From the NCBI GenBank assembly GCA_003278125.1, contig QCGX01000004.1, forward strand, positions 27,653 through 91,652: DNA of 64,000 nucleotides, in the 5' to 3' direction. This document shows positions 25,109 to 33,901 of the stretch, one piece after another (positions within the stretch are counted from its first letter, which is position 1; each line of letters begins with the position of its first letter). The notes below the pieces were generated by a model that was given only the letters and a program-made list of their open reading frames with translations, did no database searches and was not told the origin of the DNA. Source of the stretch: Pelagibacteraceae bacterium AG-390-C22 (GTDB lineage: Bacteria; Pseudomonadota; Alphaproteobacteria; Pelagibacterales; Pelagibacteraceae). Made by a program: the position numbers and the translations under genes.

Positions 25109-27385
25109 TCAATATTCAATTACGTCTGAAGAATATGCTGCAACAGAAGCTAAGTTTAAAATATCAGATGTGCTTGATCTTAATGGAGCAACTTCAATAG
25201 GTAATCCAAGTCCAATTAAAAGAGGGCCTATTAATTTTGCTCCTCCATATTCTTTCATCAATTTAGTTGAAATAGCTGCACTATGTAGTGCTGGCATAAT
25301 TAAAATGTTAGCCTTACCTACAATTTTAGAGAAAGGATAAACCTCTTGATACATTGGGTTTAATGCCACATCAGGCTGCATTTCTCCATCAAAATCAAAA
25401 TCTACCTTTTCTTTTTTTAATATCTCAATAGCGTCTCTTACATGTTTTGTATTTTTTGATATTGGCTTACCGAAAGTAGAGTGAGAAAGAAAAGCAACCT
25501 TAGGATCAAATCCAAACAATCTAGCAACACGCACACAAGATTTAGATACATTTGCTAGTCTTTCTGCCGAAGGAAAATCTTTTACGTTTGTATCAGCCAC
25601 TAGTACGGTTTTTCCCTTAGAATTAATCATTGTCATACCAAAAATTTCTTCACCAGGTCTAGGATCAACAACCTTTCTTAATTTTTCTATTGAAGCAGTA
25701 TAATGTCTAATATTACCAGTTACCATTGCATCTGCATCTTTACATGCAATCATGGAGGCTCCCCATGCAATACGATCATTTCTTACCAATCGGTCTACAT
25801 CTCTTTCCAATTGACCTTCTCTTTGCAGTCTTTTGTATAGATGCTTAACGTATTTTTGTCTTTTTTCTTTATCAGTTGAATTAACTATTTCTATCTTGTG
25901 ATTTTCATCTAAACCAATTTTTTTCAACTGTTCTTTAATTCTTTTTTCAGCTCCTATCAATATTGGTGTTCCAAGTTTATTTTTCCCAAATTCAATTGCT
26001 GCCTTCAGCATGTTTTCATCTTCACCTTCAGCAAATATGACTTTTTTTGGATTTTTTCTTACTTTTGCATTGATACCTTGCATAATTGACATTGATGGAT
26101 CTAATCGGTTTGTTAATTCATCTTTATAACTATCAAAGTCTTTAATTTTTTTTCTCGCTACTCCACTTTTAATAGCAGCTTTAGCTACAGCAGAAGGAAT
26201 CACGCTTATTAATCTTGGATCAAATGTAGAAGGTATAATATAATTTTTTCCATATTTCGGTCTGTCTCCGCCGTACGCAGATACAACTTCGTCCGGAACA
26301 TCTTCTCTTGCCAACAAGGCAATTGCTTTTGCAGCAGCAACTTTCATTTCTTCATTAATTTCTCTAGCTCTTACATCTAGAGCTCCTCTAAATATATAAG
26401 GAAAACCAATTAAGTTATTTACCTGATTTGGATAATCAGATCTGCCAGTTGCTATTATCGCATCAGATCTGACATCCTCTATAATTTCTGGTTTAATTTC
26501 AGGATCAGGATTAGCACATGCAAATATTATTGGATTTTTTGCCATGGATTTTACCATGTCTTTAGATACTACATCTTTTGCAGATAAGCCTAAAAACACG
26601 TCAGCATTTTTCATAGCTTCCTCCAAAGTTCTTAACTTGGTGCTAACTGCAAATGCTGATTTAAATTGATCCAAATTTTTTCTACCTTTATAAATTACAC
26701 CTTTACTGTCACACATAATAATGTTTTCACTTTTTACGCCAGAACTTTTAAATAAATTTGTACATGCTTGCGCAGACGCTCCTGCTCCATTAATAACAAC
26801 TTTAACATTGTTGATTTTTTTTTTGGAAACGTCTAAGGCATTAATTAAAGCAGCTGTGGTAATAATTGCAGTACCATGTTGATCATCGTGAAAAATAGGT
26901 ATATCTAAAACTTCTTTTAGTTTTTGTTCAATAATAAAACAATCAGGCGCAGCAATATCTTCAAGATTAATCCCTCCAAATGTGCCACTTATATTTTTAA
27001 TTGTTTCAATTATAGAGTTGGTATTATTGCTATTAACTTCTATATCAATCGAGTCTATGTCTGCAAATCTTTTAAACAATACAGATTTGCCTTCCATTAC
27101 TGGTTTTGATGCAAGTGAACCAAGGTTGCCAAGACCCAATATTGCTGAACCATTACTAATAACAGCGACCAGATTTCCTTTACTAGTGTAGTCATAAACA
27201 GAATTAGGATTTTTAGCTATTTCTTTAACGGGAGCCGCAACACCAGGAGAATATGCTAAAGATAAATCTCTTTTTGTTGTTAAGGGCTTAGAAGAATTTA
27301 TCTCAATTTTGCCTGACTTTCCTTTTATATGAAAATCAAGTGCTTCTTTATCAGAATAATGGTCGATTTTGGATTTTTTTGTCAT
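25109..27385 (-). CDS. maeB: NADP-dependent malic enzyme with phosphotransacetylase-like C-terminal domain
   Basis: MaeB decarboxylates malate to pyruvate with reduction of NADP. At 758 aa it is the large MaeB type. The malic domain has SLAYSPGVAAPVKEIAKNP, AVISNGSAILGLGNLG, FHDDQHGTAIITTAAL and the Rossmann motif VINGAGASAQACTNLF. The C-terminal third (from about 440, KVIFAEGEDENMLKAAIEF) is a phosphotransacetylase-like domain, which in known MaeB proteins is regulatory rather than catalytic. It stands alone on the minus strand. A 76-bp AT-rich gap to divergent murJ holds both promoters, with a TATAAT at 27412-27417. Confidence 0.96.
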   Translation of the reverse strand: MTKKSKIDHYSDKEALDFHIKGKSGKIEINSSKPLTTKRDLSLAYSPGVAAPVKEIAKNPNSVYDYTSKGNLVAVISNGSAILGLGNLGSLASKPVMEGKSVLFKRFADIDSIDIEVNSNNTNSIIETIKNISGTFGGINLEDIAAPDCFIIEQKLKEVLDIPIFHDDQHGTAIITTAALINALDVSKKKINNVKVVINGAGASAQACTNLFKSSGVKSENIIMCDSKGVIYKGRKNLDQFKSAFAVSTKLRTLEEAMKNADVFLGLSAKDVVSKDMVKSMAKNPIIFACANPDPEIKPEIIEDVRSDAIIATGRSDYPNQVNNLIGFPYIFRGALDVRAREINEEMKVAAAKAIALLAREDVPDEVVSAYGGDRPKYGKNYIIPSTFDPRLISVIPSAVAKAAIKSGVARKKIKDFDSYKDELTNRLDPSMSIMQGINAKVRKNPKKVIFAEGEDENMLKAAIEFGKNKLGTPILIGAEKRIKEQLKKIGLDENHKIEIVNSTDKEKRQKYVKHLYKRLQREGQLERDVDRLVRNDRIAWGASMIACKDADAMVTGNIRHYTASIEKLRKVVDPRPGEEIFGMTMINSKGKTVLVADTNVKDFPSAERLANVSKSCVRVARLFGFDPKVAFLSHSTFGKPISKNTKHVRDAIEILKKEKVDFDFDGEMQPDVALNPMYQEVYPFSKIVGKANILIMPALHSAAISTKLMKEYGGAKLIGPLLIGLGLPIEVAPLRSSTSDILNLASVAAYSSDVIEY

Positions 27386-27461
27386 TTAAATTATGAGCAT
27401 TTAATATAACTTATAATATTGCATTATTTATTTATTATTTGTGGCTTAATTTAGAACTTAT

Positions 27462-28988
27462 ATGAACTTGTTATCTTCAACATATGTTTTTAGTTTTTTT
27501 ACCTTATTAAGCAGAGTTTTAGGCTACCTTAGAGATATATTAATTGCAATATTTTTAGGAGCATCAATTTTTGCCGATGCTTTTTTTGTTGCTTTTAGAC
27601 TTCCAAATACATTTAGGCGCTTATTTGCAGAAGGGACATTTAATGCAGCTTTTATACCCAGTTATGTCTCAGAAAAAACTAAAAGTCAAAAAAGAGGAAA
27701 AAAATTTGCTGACGAGAGTTTAAGTATATTAATTCTTATTCTTTTTTTTATAGTTCTGCTGGTAGAGATATTTACACCTTATTTAGTTTATTTAATTGCG
27801 CCAGGCTTCTTGGAAAATACTGAAAAATTTAATCTTGCAATAGAGTTTACTAGAATAACATTTCCTTTTTTATTGTTTGTAAGCATTTCATCTTTTTTTT
27901 CAGGGATTTTGAATTCTAATAATAAATTTGCTGCAGCAGCTGCAGCGCCGATTATACTTAATGTTATTCTGATATTAAGTTTATTAACTTCTTACTTTTT
28001 TGGTTTAAATTTTGCTAAACAATTATCTTATGGAGTTACTTTGGCTGGAATAATCCAACTAATATTTTTAATATTTGTCACAAAAAAATATTATAGACCA
28101 TCTATTGAATTCAAAACTAAATTAAGCAGTAAAGTAAAATTTTTTTTTAAAAAACTTTTACCTAGCATACTTTCTTCTGGAGTTATGCAGATAAATATTT
28201 TGGTTGGTACAATTATAGCTTCTTTCGAAGCTAGCGCAGTATCATATCTATATTATGCGGATCGGATTTATCAGATTAACCTAGCTATAGCAGGTATTGC
28301 AGTAGGAACTGTTTCCTTGCCAGTTTTGTCTAAAGCTTTTAAACAAAAAAATTTTTTGAAAATTTCAAATATTCAGAGTAGATCAATAGAGCTTTCCCTT
28401 TTATTATCAATACCAGCCAGTTTGGGTTTAATCATAGCTTCCAAAGAGATTGTAAATGCTTTATTTGGATATGGGTCTTTTACTATTGAAAATATTAATA
28501 TGACGGCTTCTGCCTTAAAATATTTTGGCTATGGTATCCCAGCATTTGCTTTGATTAAGATTTTATCCAATTTCTTTTTTGCTAGAAACAATACCAAAAC
28601 ACCATTTTATATTTCAACTTTAATTGTTTTATTAAATATTTTGATAAGCATTACCTTCTTTAATAAAGTAGGTTTTATTATAATTCCTATTGCTACGTCT
28701 ATTTCTGCTTGGGTTGGAGTGATAGCTTATGTATATCTACTAAATGAGAAGAATTTTTTATTACTAAAAAATTATTTACCCCGAAACATCTTAAAAATAA
28801 TTTTAAGTACAGTTTTTATGTCTTTTCTTTTGATTTTTGCATTAGATCATTATGCAGATTATTTAGACTACAATTATAAATATAAATCAGTTTATTTATT
28901 GATAATTGTTGGTTTTGTTGGCAGTATTTATTTGGTATCTTGTTATCTAACTGGAATTTTAAAAACAAAAAATTTTAAAACAAATTAA
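27462..28988 (+). CDS. murJ: Lipid II flippase MurJ (MviN)
   Basis: MurJ flips the peptidoglycan precursor lipid II across the inner membrane. The 508-aa protein has about 13-14 hydrophobic helices. It shows the family start STYVFSFFTLLSRVLGYLRD and the FADAFFVAFRLPNTFRRLFAEGTFNAAFIP stretch, including the arginines essential in MurJ. A later segment SIELSLLLSIPASLGLI also fits. trpS starts 1 bp after the stop, the order seen in many alphaproteobacteria. Confidence 0.97.
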   Translation: MNLLSSTYVFSFFTLLSRVLGYLRDILIAIFLGASIFADAFFVAFRLPNTFRRLFAEGTFNAAFIPSYVSEKTKSQKRGKKFADESLSILILILFFIVLLVEIFTPYLVYLIAPGFLENTEKFNLAIEFTRITFPFLLFVSISSFFSGILNSNNKFAAAAAAPIILNVILILSLLTSYFFGLNFAKQLSYGVTLAGIIQLIFLIFVTKKYYRPSIEFKTKLSSKVKFFFKKLLPSILSSGVMQINILVGTIIASFEASAVSYLYYADRIYQINLAIAGIAVGTVSLPVLSKAFKQKNFLKISNIQSRSIELSLLLSIPASLGLIIASKEIVNALFGYGSFTIENINMTASALKYFGYGIPAFALIKILSNFFFARNNTKTPFYISTLIVLLNILISITFFNKVGFIIIPIATSISAWVGVIAYVYLLNEKNFLLLKNYLPRNILKIILSTVFMSFLLIFALDHYADYLDYNYKYKSVYLLIIVGFVGSIYLVSCYLTGILKTKNFKTN

Positions 28989-28989
28989 T

Positions 28990-29994
28990 ATGAGTGAAAA
29001 AAAACTAGTATTTTCAGGTGTTCAGCCCACTGGAAACTTGCATCTAGGAAATTATCTTGGAGCATTGAAGAATTTTGTATCATTACAAAAAAATATGGAT
29101 TGTATTTATTGTGTTGTTGACTTGCATGCAATAACTACTTTTCAAAATCCGAAAGAGTTAAAAAACAATATTTTAGAGACTACCGCAAGTTTTTTGGCGA
29201 CAGGGCTTGATCCAAACAAAAGCATAATTTTTAATCAATCTTCTGTTTCTGCTCACTCAGAATTAGCTTGGATTTTTAATTGTGTATCAAGAGTTGGTTG
29301 GTTAAATAGAATGACTCAATTCAAAGATAAAGCAGGATCAGACAAAGAAAAAGCTAGTGTAGGACTTTATATCTATCCAAACTTAATGGCTGCTGACATA
29401 TTGTTATATAAAGCTACTCATGTTCCTGTTGGAGCTGATCAAAAACAGCATTTAGAATTGTCAAGAGATATTGCCCAAAAATTTAATAATGATTTTAACT
29501 GCAAAGGTTTTTTCCCCTTACCAGAACCTCTTATTCTTAAAAATATTTCAAGAGTAATGAGTTTAAGAGATGGAACAAAAAAAATGAGTAAATCTGAAGA
29601 ATCAGACTACTCAAGGATTAATCTTAAAGATAGCGCAGATGAAATTGTAAAAAAAATTAAAAAAGCTAAATCTGACTCAGAGTCCATTCCAGATAACTTG
29701 AAATCTTTAGAAAAAAAACCAGAGGCACTAAATCTTTTGAACATATATTCAGAGGTATCTAAGATTAATTTAGAGAAAGCATTAAAAGAAATGGCGGGAA
29801 AAGAATATTCATTCATTAAGAGTAAACTGGCAGATCTTTTAGTAAGCGAAATTTCTCCAGTTGGTAAAGAAATAAATAAATTAATGAATGACAAGGCATA
29901 TTTACTTCAGATATTGAAAAAAGGCACTGAAAAAGCCTCTATTAAAGCTGAGGAGAACCTTAAAAATGTACGTGAAAAAGTCGGCTTGATATAA
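28990..29994 (+). CDS. trpS: Tryptophanyl-tRNA synthetase
   Basis: This class I synthetase charges tRNA-Trp. At 334 aa it has normal length. The N-terminus FSGVQPTGNLHLGNYLGALKNF carries the HIGH-like motif. Family residues CVVDLHAIT, QSSVSAHSELAWIFNCVS and VPVGADQKQHLELSRDIA follow. The KMSKS loop is KKMSKSEESDYSRI. It is immediately downstream of murJ and 14 bp upstream of nfuA. Confidence 0.98.
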   Translation: MSEKKLVFSGVQPTGNLHLGNYLGALKNFVSLQKNMDCIYCVVDLHAITTFQNPKELKNNILETTASFLATGLDPNKSIIFNQSSVSAHSELAWIFNCVSRVGWLNRMTQFKDKAGSDKEKASVGLYIYPNLMAADILLYKATHVPVGADQKQHLELSRDIAQKFNNDFNCKGFFPLPEPLILKNISRVMSLRDGTKKMSKSEESDYSRINLKDSADEIVKKIKKAKSDSESIPDNLKSLEKKPEALNLLNIYSEVSKINLEKALKEMAGKEYSFIKSKLADLLVSEISPVGKEINKLMNDKAYLLQILKKGTEKASIKAEENLKNVREKVGLI

Positions 29995-30008
29995 TATACA
30001 ATATTTCA

Positions 30009-30557
30009 ATGATCCAAACAGAATCAACACCAAATCCAGAGTCTTTAAAGTTCTTGTCTGAAAAAATAATTTCAACGATTGGAACGGAAGAATTTCAAAA
30101 AAATCAAATTGATAAAGTGACAAATCCTTTTATTAAAGAACTGCTGGGCTTTAAAGGAGTAGAATTAGTTTTGCTTTCAAAGAATTTTTTATCTGTAAAA
30201 AAAACAAAAGAAACTTCTTGGAATGAACTAAAACCAATGGTTATTTCTCATTTGAACCATTACTTTGAAAATAACAAAGAGCCTATTTTAAAAGAAGAAC
30301 AAAAGGATACAAAAAACAATAATGAAATTGATGAGACGGTTAAAAAAATAATTGATGTATTAGATACTAAAATTAGACCCGCTGTAGCTAGAGATGGAGG
30401 TGACATAAAATTTAAATCCTTTGAAAAAGGAGTTGTAAAAGTTGAGCTTCAAGGGAGTTGCTCGGGCTGCCCAAGCTCTTTAATGACTTTGAAACAAGGA
30501 GTTCAAAATCTTTTAAAACATTATGTTAAAGAAGTAAATTCTGTAGAAGCAAACTAA
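30009..30557 (+). CDS. nfuA: Iron-sulfur cluster scaffold/carrier NfuA (Nfu-type, two-domain)
   Basis: This Fe-S carrier protein is 182 aa. The N-terminal Nfu_N domain starts MIQTESTPNPESLKFLSEKI, the standard opening. The C-terminal NifU domain carries IRPAVARDGGDIKFKSFEKGVVKVELQGSCSGCPSSLMTLKQGVQNLL with the cluster-binding CxxC. It sits between trpS and the glucosaminidase gene (1-bp gap). In related genomes Nfu occupies the slot just before tsaB, consistent with the order here apart from two envelope genes inserted between them. Confidence 0.96.
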   Translation: MIQTESTPNPESLKFLSEKIISTIGTEEFQKNQIDKVTNPFIKELLGFKGVELVLLSKNFLSVKKTKETSWNELKPMVISHLNHYFENNKEPILKEEQKDTKNNNEIDETVKKIIDVLDTKIRPAVARDGGDIKFKSFEKGVVKVELQGSCSGCPSSLMTLKQGVQNLLKHYVKEVNSVEAN

Positions 30558-30558
30558 A

Positions 30559-32052
30559 ATGAAAAAAAAATTAACTTACAGAGATAAATTATTAGAATTA
30601 GCAAAAATTTATAATGTAAAAGAAATTCAAGAATATATCCGAAACAGAAAAAACTTAACTTCTGGTCAAATAGAATTAATTTTAAGAAAAAATAAGATTA
30701 TTATTCCAAAAGACTTTCAAACAAATTTTTTCAAAGAGAATTTTACTAAACCATTAAATAAGATATCTAGACGAATAGATGATATTAAAGAAGACAGTTC
30801 TAGAACAGCCAACAGAGTATCAAGAAAAATAACTTATTTTAAAGAAGATAGCTCAAGATCATTTTATAGGTTTATTATAAATTCATGGAGGTCTGTTGGC
30901 CATGTAGGTCTTGGTTTTCTGAATGTTTTTCCACAAGTTGGAAGAGCAATTTATGATTTTGCAGGAAAAACTTTAACAAATTTATTTCATGGAATTTATG
31001 ATCAGCAAATAAACAAAAATAAAGCTAGTAAAGTTATAGTAGTGTTCTTTGTAATAGTTGGCGCTATTACTATTATAGTTTCTGGGGTTACAACATTTAA
31101 TAATTTAGATAATTCTAACAAAAAACAAATAGTTAAAAAAGAAGAGAAAATAAAGAAACCAGAAGTAAAAATAAAAAAAGAGGTAAAAAAACCCAAACTT
31201 AAGGCTGAGCCAGAAAAGAAAGCAAAAAAAGAAATAAAAAAGAAAGAAAAGGTTACTGAATTAATTTTACCTGATTTAAATCTAAAAACTGAAACAGTTT
31301 TAAATTTATTCGAAGATGTAGAATATGATTTAAATACAGTTAGATATGAAAAAAAAGTAAAACCAATTTATTTTACTCAATTTCCTAAGGATTTGGATGA
31401 AATTCAAAGTGTTAAGCTAAAAAAAGAAACTTTTATTAAAATCGTTCTTCCGCTAATTGTTGCTGAAAATGAAAAGATATTAGATGACAGATTTAAATTA
31501 AAAGATATTACTTCTAAGAAAATAACTACAGACCAAGAGAAACAATGGCTACGGCAAAAATTTTTAGAGTACAAAGTAAAAAAAGGTAATGTAGAGGAAT
31601 TAAAGATTAGAATGGATATAATTCCAGTATCTATTGCTCTTGCACAAGCCGCTAAAGAAAGTGGCTGGGGCACGTCTCGTTTTGCTTTAGAAGGAAATGC
31701 AATATTTGGTCAATGGACTTGGAATGGAAAGGGTATTGAACCATTATTAAAAGATAAATCTAAAAATCATAAAATTTTAAGATTTCCAATTTTAAGAGCT
31801 TCGGTTAAGGCTTATAAAAATAACTTAAATACTCACAAAAGTTATATAAAATTCAGAGAAAAAAGAGAAAATTTAAGAAGTAAAAATAAAAAAATTAATG
31901 GTCTAGAGCTGTCAAAAACATTGGGAAATTACGCTGAGACCGGAAGTGAGTATACTAAAATTTTGGCACAAATTATTACACAGAACAGATTAATGGATTT
32001 TGAACCAGTAACATTATCTAACTCAGTACCAAGACAAGAATTAAACTTATAA
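30559..32052 (+). CDS. Membrane-anchored Bax-like glucosaminidase-domain protein
   Basis: This 497-aa protein has a long basic, cytosolic N-terminal region (about 1-150). One transmembrane helix lies near 155-178 (VIVVFFVIVGAITIIVSGVTTF), followed by a lysine/glutamate-rich linker (about 185-225). The periplasmic C-terminal domain contains VSIALAQAAKESGWGTSRFALEGNAIFGQWTW and ILRFPILRASVKAYKNNLNTH, matching the GH73/Bax glucosaminidase family with its catalytic glutamate in AKESGWG. It likely trims peptidoglycan glycan strands. The extended N-terminal region is unusual; the repeated RRIDDIKEDSSR/RKITYFKEDSSR pattern at about 70-95 suggests a helical repeat. Confidence 0.82.
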   Translation: MKKKLTYRDKLLELAKIYNVKEIQEYIRNRKNLTSGQIELILRKNKIIIPKDFQTNFFKENFTKPLNKISRRIDDIKEDSSRTANRVSRKITYFKEDSSRSFYRFIINSWRSVGHVGLGFLNVFPQVGRAIYDFAGKTLTNLFHGIYDQQINKNKASKVIVVFFVIVGAITIIVSGVTTFNNLDNSNKKQIVKKEEKIKKPEVKIKKEVKKPKLKAEPEKKAKKEIKKKEKVTELILPDLNLKTETVLNLFEDVEYDLNTVRYEKKVKPIYFTQFPKDLDEIQSVKLKKETFIKIVLPLIVAENEKILDDRFKLKDITSKKITTDQEKQWLRQKFLEYKVKKGNVEELKIRMDIIPVSIALAQAAKESGWGTSRFALEGNAIFGQWTWNGKGIEPLLKDKSKNHKILRFPILRASVKAYKNNLNTHKSYIKFREKRENLRSKNKKINGLELSKTLGNYAETGSEYTKILAQIITQNRLMDFEPVTLSNSVPRQELNL

Positions 32053-32055
32053 CAA

Positions 32056-33111
32056 TTATTTTTCAGCAATTACAAATTGAATTCCCAGCCAACGCCAAAA
32101 ACCAGCATCTTCCTTTAGAGAACAATTAATTCGTCCACGTTCTCCAATAAATTTTTCACTAATCTTTATTTCTAAAGTATTTTTTTCAAGAAAAGAGATA
32201 TTAGAATTTCTCCATTTTTGACCCTCATTAGAAAAACATGTAATTTTTTCAAGATTATCTATATTTTCTTTGAAAATAATTTTAACGTTTGGCGGGTTGT
32301 TAGATTGCAATAAATATTTATCCTCAGGAGAAATTTTTTTATATTTGAGTGGCAATGTTTTCATTAAAGTTTTAAATCTAGTTAACTCTCCGTACTTTTC
32401 ATTTATTGGAAATCTCGGCAGTTCCCATAAATCTTTTGTTTCATCTATTACACCTGAATGTTGACCAAATGCATAACTAAAGCCAAGATCTTTAATAATA
32501 TTTTTGAATTCTAAACTATATTCACCGAATGGATAAGAAAAGAATGCTGAATTTGTTCCAAGTTTTTCATTAAAAATTTCTATAGACTTTAAAATATCAT
32601 TTTTAATCAATTCTGGACTTTCATCCACTAGGTACTCATGAGAGTGACTATGATTTCCAATTTCCACATGATCAGTATTATGTAATTCTAGAATCTGATC
32701 CCAGTTCATATAATTAAAGGAACCCACTTCTCTAGTATTCACAAATAAAATAAAAGGTATTTTCCTTTTTTTTAAAATTGGCCATGCGTTTTTGTAGAAT
32801 GATATTAGTCCATCATCTATTGTTAATAAAATTTTTCTTTCTTTTTTATTTTGGGTGAGATTTTCTTCAAAGTTTTTTGGATCAATAAACTGTATGTTCT
32901 CATTTTCAATTATTTTTAGTTGTTCTTTAAATATTTCTAATTGGATATTCGTTGATGGGTATTTGCTTTCGTTAAATCTATGATACATAATTGCTATTAA
33001 ACCGTAGTCATCAAAATCTTTAGCAAATAAAGTGTAATATGATTTGTTTTGAGGAAATAAAAAAATTATAAATATAAATATGATAAAAGATTTTTTAATA
33101 ATAAATTGCAC
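32056..33111 (-). CDS. Polysaccharide deacetylase (NodB-like) family protein
   Basis: This predicted secreted or membrane-anchored carbohydrate esterase shows IAIMYHRFNESKYPS, the metal/catalytic motif LLTIDDGLISFYKNAWPIL (TxDDG), HVEIGNHSHSHEYL (HSxxH metal site) and FSYPFGEYS. A C-terminal beta domain of about 100 residues follows. No ATG is available. The track uses TTG 33147, while GTG 33111 gives MQFIIKKSFIIFIFIIFLF, a better signal anchor with less overlap into tsaB. The start is uncertain. Substrate (peptidoglycan, exopolysaccharide or other) cannot be told. The gene overlaps divergent tsaB by 32 bp with this start. Confidence 0.85.
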   Translation of the reverse strand: MQFIIKKSFIIFIFIIFLFPQNKSYYTLFAKDFDDYGLIAIMYHRFNESKYPSTNIQLEIFKEQLKIIENENIQFIDPKNFEENLTQNKKERKILLTIDDGLISFYKNAWPILKKRKIPFILFVNTREVGSFNYMNWDQILELHNTDHVEIGNHSHSHEYLVDESPELIKNDILKSIEIFNEKLGTNSAFFSYPFGEYSLEFKNIIKDLGFSYAFGQHSGVIDETKDLWELPRFPINEKYGELTRFKTLMKTLPLKYKKISPEDKYLLQSNNPPNVKIIFKENIDNLEKITCFSNEGQKWRNSNISFLEKNTLEIKISEKFIGERGRINCSLKEDAGFWRWLGIQFVIAEK

Positions 33112-33463
33112 AGGCAAAAATGACAAAATTGGTTTAAAAATAAACAATAATTTTTTTATTCATGATTTTCAAACAAAAATTAAAAACAATGAAATATTAG
33201 TTTCAACCATATTAAATTTAACCAATAAGCACAAAGCAAATATTGATAAACATTTTACAGTTCTTGTAAATAAAGGTCCAGGTAGCTTTTCAACTATACG
33301 AGTAGCTTTGGCAGTGGCAAAAGGAATTAAAATATCTAATAATGTAGAGATATTTGGGTTTAAGGATGAAGATTTACCTCAATTTAACCTTGAAAATATT
33401 GAAGTTTTAATTAATAAAAAGTTAATAGAAAAAAAATTGATAAAACCGTTATATTTAAGTTAA
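33080..33463 (+). CDS. tsaB: TsaB-like protein, strongly shortened (127 aa)
   Basis: TsaB is the non-catalytic partner of TsaD in making the t6A tRNA modification. This ORF keeps the N-terminal ASKHA strands (MIKDFLIINCTGKNDKIGL) and the family hallmark LVNKGPGSFSTIRVALAVAKGIK. It then runs within about 35 residues to KPLYLS, which matches the very end of normal TsaB (PLYLR). Typical TsaB is about 200-230 aa, so roughly 80-100 residues of the second lobe are missing without a frameshift. It precedes fur in the position tsaB has in other alphaproteobacteria. rimI, the usual next gene, is absent. Confidence 0.8.
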   Translation: MIKDFLIINCTGKNDKIGLKINNNFFIHDFQTKIKNNEILVSTILNLTNKHKANIDKHFTVLVNKGPGSFSTIRVALAVAKGIKISNNVEIFGFKDEDLPQFNLENIEVLINKKLIEKKLIKPLYLS

Positions 33464-33474
33464 ATTAATAAAAT

Positions 33475-33900
33475 ATGAATGCCATTGAAGAGAAATGTAA
33501 ATTAAAAGGAGTTAGGCTTACTGATCAAAGAAAGATTATAGCTCAGGTTATGTCCGACTCTAAACAGAAGTATGGCACAAAGGATCACCCAGATGTTGAT
33601 GAATTGCATAAAAGAGTTACAGAAGTTGATGATAAGATTAGTATCGCAACAGTTTATAGAACAGTAAAATTATTTGAAGAATCAGGAATTGTTGAGAAAC
33701 ACGATTTTAAAGGTGGAAAAGCTCGATATGAACAATCGCCAGATGAACATCACGATCATTTAATAGATATTAATAGCGGAGAGATAATAGAATTTGTAGA
33801 TAAAGATATAGAAAAACTTCAAGATCAAGTTGCAAAAAAACTAGGTTATAAGCTAGTTGATCACAAATTAGAACTTTACGGTACAAAAATAAAAAAATAA
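33475..33900 (+). CDS. fur: Fur-family metalloregulator
   Basis: This 141-aa metal-dependent repressor has the winged helix KGVRLTDQRKIIAQVM... and recognition helix region ISIATVYRTVKLFEESGIVEKHDF. The dimerisation/metal domain contains PDEHHDHLIDINSGEIIEF, with the HHDH metal cluster. The C-terminal cysteine pairs of structural-zinc Fur proteins are missing, as in many alphaproteobacterial members, some of which (Mur) respond to manganese. Whether it senses iron or manganese is open. It lies 11 bp after tsaB and 1 bp before miaB. Irr, a second Fur-family member, is at 49139. Confidence 0.92.
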   Translation: MNAIEEKCKLKGVRLTDQRKIIAQVMSDSKQKYGTKDHPDVDELHKRVTEVDDKISIATVYRTVKLFEESGIVEKHDFKGGKARYEQSPDEHHDHLIDINSGEIIEFVDKDIEKLQDQVAKKLGYKLVDHKLELYGTKIKK

Positions 33901-33901
33901 A

